Origin: Betaproteobacteria bacterium
Lineage (GTDB): Bacteria > Pseudomonadota > Gammaproteobacteria > Burkholderiales > Rhodocyclaceae
Length of the DNA: 64,000 nt
Reading direction: 5' to 3'
Assembly (NCBI GenBank): GCA_012026885.1
Contig: VEPL01000025.1
Coordinates: 684,815 to 748,814 of the forward strand
The position numbers were made by a program, and so were the translations under genes. This document shows, one piece after another, positions 57,490 through 64,000 of this stretch. The notes beneath the pieces were generated by a model. That model had not been told where the DNA came from. It worked only from the letters and a program-made list of their open reading frames with translations, and searched no databases. Positions within the stretch are counted from its first letter, which is position 1. Each line of letters begins with the position of its first letter.

Positions 57490-59430
57490 TCAGGGCAGGT
57501 GGGCCACCGCGGCGCGCAGGTCGTCGAGCATGTCCGGCCGGTCACCGTAGCGGGCGGCGATGTAGGCCATGGCTACCGGGGAGAAAGCCGGTGCGAGTCC
57601 GGGCGCCTCCTGTTCAATTCGGCGCACCACCTGCAGCGGCGGTTCCCAAGGCGCGCAGTTTACCTTGTGCCGCGCCAGTTTGCGCAGGGCAGTCGCCCAC
57701 AAGCGGGAGGCGGCGTCGCGGCGGTCGCGGCGCCACAGCGCCCAAGCCGCGAGGACGGCCAGCATCAGGGCGCCGATTCCCGCCAGCGCGGCGCCCATGC
57801 TGCGCCAGTCGGGATCCGCCATGCCGAAACGCATCATCAGGTCGCGCTGACGCTGCACGTTGTAGCCGATGACCTGCTGGTTCCAGGAATTCTCCAGCGC
57901 TTCCCAGCGGTAGCGCAGCGTGCGCAGCCAGTCGCCGCGCAGGCGGAACATGGCGGGCAGTGGCTCGCCGGCGGCGACGGCCGTCGCCCCGCCGCCCTCG
58001 ACGCGGGCCGGGGAGACCGCCCGGGTGGGGTGGTCCCTAACCCCGCCGCGCCCGGCCAGCCAGACTTCGGCCCAGGCATGCGCATCCGATTGTCGGACCA
58101 CCAGATAGCCGTCCACCGGATTGGCTTCACCGCCCTGGTAGCCGGTGACGACCCTGGCCGGGATGCCCGCTGCGCGCATCAGGACGACGAAGGCGGCGGC
58201 ATAGTGTTCGCAGAAGCCGCGTCGGGTGTCGAACAGGAATTCATCGACCGGCTGTTCGCCGAGTAGCGGTGGTTGCAGGGTGTAGAAAAAATTCTCGCGC
58301 GTGAACAGCGCGAGGGCACGACCGACTGCCGCGGCCGGGTCGGCTTCGGCGCGCGCCCATTCCTCGGCGAGCGCACGCGTGCGCGGATGGAAGCCCGGGG
58401 GCAGGGCGAGGTTGCGGCGCAGGATGCCCGCCTCTTCATCGACGTTAAAGCGGAAGTCGACCGTCGCCGTCAGGTCGAAACGCTGGCGGTAGGTCAGCGG
58501 TTCGCGGCCGGTCGCGGTCAACGTCGCCGCGAGGCCGAAATTGGCCGGCAAGGCACCCGGTGCATCGAGCGCGAGCAGCCAGCGCTGCTGGTGCGGTTCG
58601 AGCGTGATCTCGTAGGCAACGGGCGGCGACAGCGCCTCGATGCGGGGCGCCTGGCCGCGGCCCGGTATCGGTCGCCAGCGTCTGCCGTCGTGGTTCTCCA
58701 GCACCGGGCCGCGCCAGTAGAGCTTGTCTCGGGGCGGCAGGGGGCCGGTAAAGCGCGCGCGGAAGGCGACTTCGCCGCTTTGGGCGAGGCTGGCGATCTG
58801 ACCGGGTTCCATCTGCTCGCTGAGTCCGGTGCGGGCGGCGTGTGCGTCCTGCGGCAGGCCCCAGAGCGGGCCGCTGACACGCGGAAACAAGAGGTACAGC
58901 GCCAGCATGAAGGGCAGCGACTGGGCGAGCAGCACGCCGGCCTGGCGCAGCGTCGACCGCGCCGGAATGCCGGGGCCCCCGTGCAGGCGCACAAGGGCCG
59001 CCGTCGCCAGCGTCATTGCCATGAGCAGCCAGGCGCCGGTGGCGATGCTCTGCGAGTAGAAATAGTGGGTAAGCAGCAGGAAGTAGGCGAGCGTCACGAC
59101 GACCGTGGCATCGCGCCGGCTGCCCAGTTCGAGTAGCTTCAGGGCCATGAAGACGACCAGCATGGCGACGCCGGCATCGCGTCCGAGCAGGGTGCGGAAT
59201 TCGAAGAGGATGCCGCCCGTCGCCAGCGCCACCAGCAACAACAGCGGCCAGGTGCCGGGCAGGCGGCGATGGGTCCACCATAGCCACGCCCCCCAAGTGA
59301 ATAATCCGGCGCTGAGGGCACTCAACCAGAGCGGCTGGTGCTCGGCATGCGGCGCGGTCGCGGCGAGCGCAGCGGCAAGGAGCCATGGTGCGCAGCCACG
59401 GTCGAGGGCTTCGGCGGCGCGCGTGCTCAT
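57490..59430 (-). CDS. TgpA-like membrane transglutaminase-fold protein with a displaced catalytic Asp
   Basis: The 646-residue product has about five N-terminal membrane helices, a periplasmic transglutaminase-like domain (about 330-480) and a further membrane helix near 555-575, the TgpA layout. The triad Cys is C407 (RRGFCEHYA) and the His H451 (SDAHAWAEV). The third position, normally in the segment WVxVDPT, reads GVRDHPT: His replaces Asp at 467, with Asp at 466. The role of the family is unclear but it is essential in Pseudomonas. The start overlaps DUF58. Confidence 0.88.
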   Translation of the reverse strand: MSTRAAEALDRGCAPWLLAAALAATAPHAEHQPLWLSALSAGLFTWGAWLWWTHRRLPGTWPLLLLVALATGGILFEFRTLLGRDAGVAMLVVFMALKLLELGSRRDATVVVTLAYFLLLTHYFYSQSIATGAWLLMAMTLATAALVRLHGGPGIPARSTLRQAGVLLAQSLPFMLALYLLFPRVSGPLWGLPQDAHAARTGLSEQMEPGQIASLAQSGEVAFRARFTGPLPPRDKLYWRGPVLENHDGRRWRPIPGRGQAPRIEALSPPVAYEITLEPHQQRWLLALDAPGALPANFGLAATLTATGREPLTYRQRFDLTATVDFRFNVDEEAGILRRNLALPPGFHPRTRALAEEWARAEADPAAAVGRALALFTRENFFYTLQPPLLGEQPVDEFLFDTRRGFCEHYAAAFVVLMRAAGIPARVVTGYQGGEANPVDGYLVVRQSDAHAWAEVWLAGRGGVRDHPTRAVSPARVEGGGATAVAAGEPLPAMFRLRGDWLRTLRYRWEALENSWNQQVIGYNVQRQRDLMMRFGMADPDWRSMGAALAGIGALMLAVLAAWALWRRDRRDAASRLWATALRKLARHKVNCAPWEPPLQVVRRIEQEAPGLAPAFSPVAMAYIAARYGDRPDMLDDLRAAVAHLP

Positions 59431-60383
59431 GCCGGATGCAGGGCGAGCGCCTCGAGGCAGCGGTGGCGGTGGGCCGGGCCGGTATCCGGCTGAATCTCGC
59501 GGCCTGGCAGGCGCAGTCCGTAGCGTGACCCCTCGGCGTCGGCGGCCACCACCCAGCCGGCAACGATGGCGATACGCGTCTCGCTGTCGGCGGAGTCGGA
59601 CGTCAGCTGCCAGTCGAGCATCAGTTCCTCGTTGGCGCCACCGGCGAATTGCTTGACCAGCAACGGCCGGTTGGCGGCGTCGCGGGCGACCGCCTTCCAC
59701 GCTACATGGCGCGGGGAATCGGCCGGCTGGTGGGCGCGGAATCCGGAGAAATCCTCCTGGCCGCCTTCCCCCCGGCGCTCGCCCGCAGTCGCAATGGCAT
59801 CGGTAGCTGGCAATTCGCTGGCGAGCGGGCGCGGGTAGACGAGGCAGCGCATGGCCGGCTGCAGGTAGCTCCATGCCACGAACAGGCCGAGCGGGTAGAT
59901 GGTCGACAGGCGCACCCGCGGCAATTCCAGCCAACCGCGCCTGCCGGCCGCGACGGCGACCACAACTTCCCCCTGAGAGGATGCGCCGACACGGGTCGTG
60001 CTCACCGTTCCCTTGTCGCCGGCGCGTAACTCGAGGGCGAGGCGGGGGCGGTCGCTGTCGTTGGCGAAATGCAGATGGAAGCTTGCGGTCTCGCCGACGA
60101 AGACGGGGTCGCAACGTCCCGGCGTGACCGTCAGGCCGTAGAGGTTGCGGAAGGTATGGAACTTGGCGACCACGGCGAGGCTCGCCAGCAGGAAGACGAG
60201 TGCATGGCCGAGGGCGAGTCCGTAGTTGATGGCGCCGGTGAGCATGGCGACGAGCGCGGCCGCATAGAGCAGGCCGGCCCGGGTCGGCAGGATGAAGATG
60301 CGGCGCTGGCCGAGGCGCACCGGACCATTGCCGTCGCTGCGCCAGCGGAAAAGGCGCTCGCCTAGGGTGGCGGCGAATCCCAC
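59427..60383 (-). CDS. DUF58-domain membrane protein
   Basis: The 318-residue product has two hydrophobic segments (about 31-75), then a DUF58 domain with the RxHxxxDxxRxVxWKxxA-like segment HQPADSPRHVAWKAVAR. Such proteins lie beside MoxR ATPases and transglutaminase-like proteins, and the partnership is thought to be functional. The GTG is the first plausible start after the MoxR stop, four bases away; there is no strong ribosome binding site, which fits coupled translation. The stop overlaps the start of the transglutaminase gene. Confidence 0.87.
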   Translation of the reverse strand: MGFAATLGERLFRWRSDGNGPVRLGQRRIFILPTRAGLLYAAALVAMLTGAINYGLALGHALVFLLASLAVVAKFHTFRNLYGLTVTPGRCDPVFVGETASFHLHFANDSDRPRLALELRAGDKGTVSTTRVGASSQGEVVVAVAAGRRGWLELPRVRLSTIYPLGLFVAWSYLQPAMRCLVYPRPLASELPATDAIATAGERRGEGGQEDFSGFRAHQPADSPRHVAWKAVARDAANRPLLVKQFAGGANEELMLDWQLTSDSADSETRIAIVAGWVVAADAEGSRYGLRLPGREIQPDTGPAHRHRCLEALALHPA

Positions 60384-60387
60384 GGCG

Positions 60388-61335
60388 TCAGGGAATGGGT
60401 ACCGCGCGGATGAGCCCGGCGATGTCCTCGGCGCGGGCCATTCCTGTGCCCTGAGAGAGGCGCAGGCGATGGCGGGCGACCGCAGGCAGCACGTCCTGAA
60501 CGTCGTCGGGCAGGACCATGTCGCGCCCCGCCAGCCAGGCCCAGGCGCGCGCCGCGGCCAGCAGTGCCAGCCCGGCACGCGGCGACAGGCCGTGCTGGAA
60601 GGCGGGTTCGCGCCGCGTCGCTTCGACCAGGGCCTGGATGTAGTCGAGCAGCGGCGCGGCAACGTGAATCGCGGCGGCTTCGGCCTGCAGGGCGGGCAGG
60701 CGTTCGGCCGCGAGCAGGGCGTCGAGCCGGTCGGCGTTGCTGCGCTGGCCGCCGGCCGCAAGGAGCGCGCGCTCGGCGCCGCGCTCGGGGTAGCCGAGTT
60801 CGATGCGCATCAGGAAGCGGTCGAGTTGCGACTCGGGTAGCGGGAAAGTGCCGATCTGGTGCGAAGGGTTCTGCGTCGCGATGACGAAGAACGGTTCAGG
60901 CAGCGCGCGGGTCTCGCCCTCGACCGTCACTTGCCGCTCCTCCATGGCTTCGAGAAGGGCGCTCTGCGTCTTGGGTGTTGCGCGGTTGATCTCGTCGGCC
61001 AGCACCATCTGGGCGAAGACCGGTCCCGGCAGGAAGCGGAAGGCGCCGCGCTCGCGCTCATAGACCGAGAGCCCGGTGATGTCGGCCGGCAGCAGGTCGC
61101 TGGTGAACTGGATGCGCGAAAACTGCAGCCCGAGCAGGCGGGCCAGGGCGTGCGCCAGTGTCGTCTTGCCGACTCCGGGCAGATCCTCGATCAAGAGATG
61201 GCCGCGGGCCAGCAGGCAGGCGAGGGCGAGGCGGATTTCGCGCTGCTTGCCGAAAAGGACCTGGCCGGCGGCAGTGACGACGGAATCCAGCGCGTGCGGG
61301 CGGCCGGCGAGAAGGTGATCGTGGGCAGGAAGCAT
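60388..61335 (-). CDS. MoxR-family AAA+ ATPase
   Basis: The 315-residue protein has a Walker A GVGKTTLAHALA (in EDLPGVGKTT), the MoxR segment SRIQFTSDLLPADITGLSVYE, Walker B VLADEINRATPKTQSALLEAMEE and sensor ATQNP. MoxR ATPases act as chaperones for maturation of specific complexes. It is the first gene of a unit with DUF58, the transglutaminase and possibly mltB. The nearest divergent gene is the deacetylase-family gene. Confidence 0.94.
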   Translation of the reverse strand: MLPAHDHLLAGRPHALDSVVTAAGQVLFGKQREIRLALACLLARGHLLIEDLPGVGKTTLAHALARLLGLQFSRIQFTSDLLPADITGLSVYERERGAFRFLPGPVFAQMVLADEINRATPKTQSALLEAMEERQVTVEGETRALPEPFFVIATQNPSHQIGTFPLPESQLDRFLMRIELGYPERGAERALLAAGGQRSNADRLDALLAAERLPALQAEAAAIHVAAPLLDYIQALVEATRREPAFQHGLSPRAGLALLAAARAWAWLAGRDMVLPDDVQDVLPAVARHRLRLSQGTGMARAEDIAGLIRAVPIP

Positions 61336-61442
61336 TGACGGGATTCTCGAAGGGATGCGGATTTGATTCTAATGCTTGAATCATCCGATAATGACAGAAC
61401 GCCGCGAGTTCCCCTAAGCGACGATCCGGAGAGAGATACAAC

Positions 61443-62369
61443 GTGACGACCACTGCCTACATCACCCATCGCGATTGCCATCTGCATGACATGGGTGCCC
61501 ATCATCCGGAATGCCCGCAGCGCCTGACGGCCATCAGCGACCATCTGATCGCGCAGGGCATCGATGCCTATTTCACGTACTACGATGCGCCGCTGGCGAC
61601 CTTCGAGCAGCTGCTGCGGGTGCATCCGGCAGCCCACCTGGAGCGCATCAAGCGCGCTTCGCCCGAGCATGGCATCGTCCATCTCGATCCGGATACGGCG
61701 ATGAATCCGCACACCTGGCAGGCGGCACTGCGTTCCGCCGGGGCCGGCGTGCTTGCGGTCGACCTCGTGATGAAGGGCGAAATCGAGAACGCCTTCTGCG
61801 CGGTCCGCCCCCCCGGCCACCATGCCGAACGGACCAACGCGATGGGCTTCTGCTTCTTCGCCAATGCCAGCATCGCCGCCCGCCACGCACTCGAGGCGCA
61901 CGGGCTCGAGCGTGTCGCCATCATCGATTTCGATGTCCATCATGGCAACGGGACCGAGGATTGCTGCTCCGGCGACGAGCGCATCCTGATGTGCAGCATT
62001 TTCCAGCACCCGTTCTATCCCTACAGCGGCGCCGATAAGCCGGCTGCCAACATGTGCAACGTGCCGCTCGCCGCGGGGGCCGGGGGCGAAGAGTTCCGCG
62101 ACGCGGTCAACCAGGTCTGGATGCCGCGGCTGCGCGCGTTCAAGCCGCAGATGATCATCATCTCCGCCGGCTTCGACGGCCATTACGAGGACGACATGGG
62201 CGGCCTCAAGCTGCTCGAGCGCGACTACGCGTGGTGCACCGACGAACTGAAGAAGTTGGCCAGGGAGTTCGCCAGCAACCGCATCGTCTCAATGCTCGAG
62301 GGCGGCTACGTGATGACTTCGCTGGCGCGCAGCGTCGGCGCCCACCTGCGGTCGCTGGCCGATCTCTAG
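61443..62369 (+). CDS. Histone deacetylase-family (AcuC-like) zinc amidohydrolase
   Basis: The 308-residue enzyme has HPECPQRL near the N terminus, the catalytic His pair in PPGHHAERTNAMGFCFF, zinc-binding DFDVHHGNG and SAGFDGHYEDDMGG, and the catalytic Tyr in LEGGYV. The family removes acetyl groups from lysine, polyamines or small amides; which substrate applies here is unknown. GGAGAG precedes the GTG start. It diverges from the MoxR gene with 107 bases between starts, and a terminator follows it. Confidence 0.93.
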   Translation: MTTTAYITHRDCHLHDMGAHHPECPQRLTAISDHLIAQGIDAYFTYYDAPLATFEQLLRVHPAAHLERIKRASPEHGIVHLDPDTAMNPHTWQAALRSAGAGVLAVDLVMKGEIENAFCAVRPPGHHAERTNAMGFCFFANASIAARHALEAHGLERVAIIDFDVHHGNGTEDCCSGDERILMCSIFQHPFYPYSGADKPAANMCNVPLAAGAGGEEFRDAVNQVWMPRLRAFKPQMIIISAGFDGHYEDDMGGLKLLERDYAWCTDELKKLAREFASNRIVSMLEGGYVMTSLARSVGAHLRSLADL

Positions 62370-62396
62370 CCTCCGCGTTTTCGGAGAAACGCAGCG

Positions 62397-62423
62397 GGGT
62401 GGAGTAAAATCCACCCTCTTTTT
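62397..62423 (+). terminator. Intrinsic terminator after the deacetylase-family gene
   Basis: GGGTGGA pairs with TCCACCC around a six-base loop, followed by TCTTTTT. It lies 28 bases after the stop and 32 before lysC. It leaves little room for a lysC promoter, though an ATG-proximal one is possible. Confidence 0.85.
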
Positions 62424-62454
62424 CGATGTTTCCAACGTTTAGACGGATGAATCC

Positions 62455-63681
62455 ATGGCGTTGATTGTTCAGAAATATGGTGGCACCTCGGTGGGCAACC
62501 CCGAGCGCATCAAGAATGTCGCCCGGCGTGTCGCCAGGTTCCATGCCCAGGGCCACCAGGTCGTGGTTGTGGTGTCGGCGATGAGCGGTGAAACCAACAA
62601 GCTGATCGCGCTGGCCAAGGAAGTCCAGGCCAGCCCCGACCCGCGCGAACTCGACCAGGTCTGCGCCACCGGCGAACAGGTCACCATCGGCCTGCTGTCG
62701 ATGGCGCTGATGGACATCGGTGTGCCGGCCAGGAGCTACACCGGCGGCCAGGTCAAGGTGCTGACCGACAACACCTTCACCAAGGCGCGCATCCTCTCGA
62801 TCGACGACGCGCCCATGCGCCGCGACCTCGATGCCGGCAAGGTCGTCGTCGTCGCCGGTTTTCAGGGCGTCGATGAAGACGGCAACATCACGACGCTCGG
62901 CCGTGGCGGCTCGGATACCTCCGGCGTCGCGCTGGCTGCCGCCCTCAAGGCGGACGAGTGCCAGATCTACACCGATGTCGACGGCGTCTACACCACCGAC
63001 CCGCGCGTCGTTCCCGAAGCCAGGAAGCTCGACACCATCACCTTCGAGGAAATGCTGGAAATGGCCAGCCTCGGCTCCAAGGTGCTGCAGATCCGCTCCG
63101 TCGAGTTCGCCGGCAAGTACAAGGTCAAACTGCGCGTGCTCTCCAGCTTCCAGGACGAAGGCGAGGGCACCCTGATCACTGTTGAGGAAGACAAGAACAT
63201 GGAACAACCGATCATTTCCGGCATCGCCTTCAACCGCGACGAAGCCAAGCTGACCATCCTCGGCGTTCCGGACAAGCCGGGCATCGCCTACCACATCCTC
63301 GGCGCCATCGCCGATGCCAACATCGACGTCGACATGATCGTCCAGAACGTCGGCCACGATGGAGCTACCGATTTCTCGTTCACGGTCAATCGTGGCGAGT
63401 ACGCCAAGGCCAAGGGCATCCTCGAGAAGGTCAAGGCCGACCTCGGCGCGCGCGAAGTCACCGGCGACAACAAGATCTGCAAGGTCTCGGCCGTTGGCGT
63501 CGGCATGCGTTCGCATCCGGGAGTTGCCTCCAGGATGTTCAAGGCGCTGGCCGACGAGGGCATCAACATCCAGATGATCTCGACTTCCGAGATCAAGATT
63601 TCCGTCGTCCTCGACGAAAAGTACCTGGAACTGGCGGTGCGGGTGCTGCATCGCACCTTCGGGCTCGATCAGGCGGTTTGA
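62455..63681 (+). CDS. lysC: Aspartate kinase
   Basis: Aspartate kinase starts the pathway to Lys, Met and Thr. The 408-residue enzyme has an amino acid kinase domain with KYGGTSVGN, GRGGSDTSGVALAAALKADECQIYTDVDGVYTTDPR (read in pieces) and then two ACT domains from about 265 (LTILGVPDKPGIAYHILGAIADANI and VSAVGVGMRSHPGVASRMFKAL) for feedback control. Length is that of the monofunctional class. A promoter for tRNA-Ser begins inside its final codons. Confidence 0.97.
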   Translation: MALIVQKYGGTSVGNPERIKNVARRVARFHAQGHQVVVVVSAMSGETNKLIALAKEVQASPDPRELDQVCATGEQVTIGLLSMALMDIGVPARSYTGGQVKVLTDNTFTKARILSIDDAPMRRDLDAGKVVVVAGFQGVDEDGNITTLGRGGSDTSGVALAAALKADECQIYTDVDGVYTTDPRVVPEARKLDTITFEEMLEMASLGSKVLQIRSVEFAGKYKVKLRVLSSFQDEGEGTLITVEEDKNMEQPIISGIAFNRDEAKLTILGVPDKPGIAYHILGAIADANIDVDMIVQNVGHDGATDFSFTVNRGEYAKAKGILEKVKADLGAREVTGDNKICKVSAVGVGMRSHPGVASRMFKALADEGINIQMISTSEIKISVVLDEKYLELAVRVLHRTFGLDQAV

Positions 63682-63706
63682 CCGCAAGGGCGCGGGCGCT
63701 TATCAT
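63678..63706 (+). promoter_or_regulatory. Sigma-70 promoter of tRNA-Ser
   Basis: TTGACC at 63678-63683 overlaps the lysC stop, and TATCAT lies 17 bases further at 63701-63706. The tRNA begins 25 bases after the -10 element. Spacing is ideal and each box has one or two mismatches. Confidence 0.72.
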
Positions 63707-63731
63707 CCGCGCCTCGTTCGAAGCTGGATCC

Positions 63732-63824
63732 GGAGACGTGGCCGAGAGGTCGAAGGCACTCCCCTGCTAAGGGAGCATGCGGGCAAAACCTGCATCGAGG
63801 GTTCGAATCCCTCCGTCTCCGCCA
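63732..63824 (+). tRNA. tRNA-Ser (anticodon GCT)
   Basis: A 93-nt type II tRNA with acceptor GGAGACG pairing with CGTCTCC, anticodon stem CTCCC/GGGAG around CTGCTAA (anticodon GCT), a long variable arm, T-arm GGGTTCGAATCCC and an encoded CCA end. Confidence 0.97.
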
Positions 63825-63833
63825 ATATGAGAG

Positions 63834-63869
63834 AAACCCGCACCCCGAAATTGGGTGGCGGGTTTTTTC
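63834..63869 (+). terminator. Intrinsic terminator after tRNA-Ser
   Basis: AAACCCGC and ACCC pair with GGGT and GCGGGTTT around a short loop with one bulged G, followed by a T-run. It ends the tRNA-Ser transcript. Confidence 0.9.
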
Positions 63870-63982
63870 TTGGCGGAAGCTTGCGTTGCTTTTGATTGCC
63901 CGTCGCCGCGTTCCCTCTGGTAATTACACCGACATTGGATTAGATTGCAACCGCGGGTAACCATAATACGCGGGGGCGGGGT

Positions 63983-64000
63983 ATGGATCGTAATCAGGGG
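63983..64000 (+). other. Possible start of a gene that runs out of the window
   Basis: An ATG follows a G-rich stretch (GGGGGCGGGGT) that could act as a ribosome binding site, giving only MDRNQG before the window ends. Between the terminator and this point (63870-63982) I see no other gene; the stretch is AT-richer than its surroundings and may hold a promoter. Too short to identify. Confidence 0.2.

Noticed and set aside
57490..60114. An 874-codon frame suggesting a fusion of the transglutaminase protein with something upstream
   Set aside because: The first 228 codons are DUF58 DNA in another frame; the TgpA-like protein begins at 59430.

Overview
The window reads as ordinary chromosome of a GC-rich betaproteobacterium, most likely of the order Rhodocyclales. 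This is inferred from gene content and order (a thrS-infC-rpmI-rplT-pheS-pheT-ihfA-merR block, a surE-pcm-nlpD-rpoS block, lexA-imuA-imuB-dnaE2, hpnCDE) and from residue similarity recalled from memory; no database search was run. I see no rRNA, CRISPR array, insertion sequence, prophage or plasmid module. Genes are packed tightly, often with 4-nt ATGA stop/start overlaps, and no stretch longer than about 200 bases lacks a gene.

Layout. 1-7 kb: a small membrane protein, an AlkC-type alkylation repair protein that looks short, a secreted M20 amidohydrolase, an FKBP isomerase, a ThrE-type exporter, and a membrane GGDEF-EAL protein coupled to a free-standing zinc-binding CZB protein. 7-15 kb: ppiD, fabI, ETF-ubiquinone oxidoreductase, a thioesterase, dgt, and a membrane cyclic-nucleotide-binding protein with a cysteine hydrolase. 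15-21 kb: an SOS mutagenesis cassette (lexA with a perfect LexA box, then imuA, imuB, dnaE2). 21-31 kb: a periplasmic binding protein next to a second GGDEF-EAL protein, the lysine acetyltransferase PatZ, OsmC, a methyltransferase, TesA facing a YbbA-type ATPase, and a secreted MsrB. 31-39 kb: on the minus strand, seven genes with almost no space between them, hpnC-hpnD-hpnE-pgaA-pgaB-pgaC-pgaD, joining squalene synthesis to poly-N-acetylglucosamine export. 39-43.6 kb: tRNA-Leu, two convergent membrane-anchored hemerythrins, a DHH phosphoesterase, slyX, a 44-residue membrane protein, an M18 aminopeptidase and tRNA-Val. 43.7-51.3 kb: the translation block, with infC starting at ATC, then ihfA, a MerR-type gene and tRNA-Pro. 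51.4-56.5 kb: a lipoprotein hydrolase, an H-NS-like gene one base ahead of surE, then pcm, nlpD and rpoS. 56.5-64 kb: mltB, a MoxR-DUF58-transglutaminase operon, a histone-deacetylase-family protein, lysC and tRNA-Ser.

Shared themes. Two intact-looking dual GGDEF-EAL proteins, each paired with a probable sensor partner (zinc or solute), lie in the same window as a complete pga operon; PgaCD complexes are known to be activated by cyclic di-GMP. LexA control of the mutasome, RpoS and H-NS make the region rich in stress regulation. The strongest candidates for new biology are the joined hpn-pga run, the solute-binding/GGDEF-EAL pair, the CZB/GGDEF-EAL pair, and two enzymes with altered key residues (hemerythrin R203; transglutaminase position 467). 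None of these is proven novel from sequence alone.
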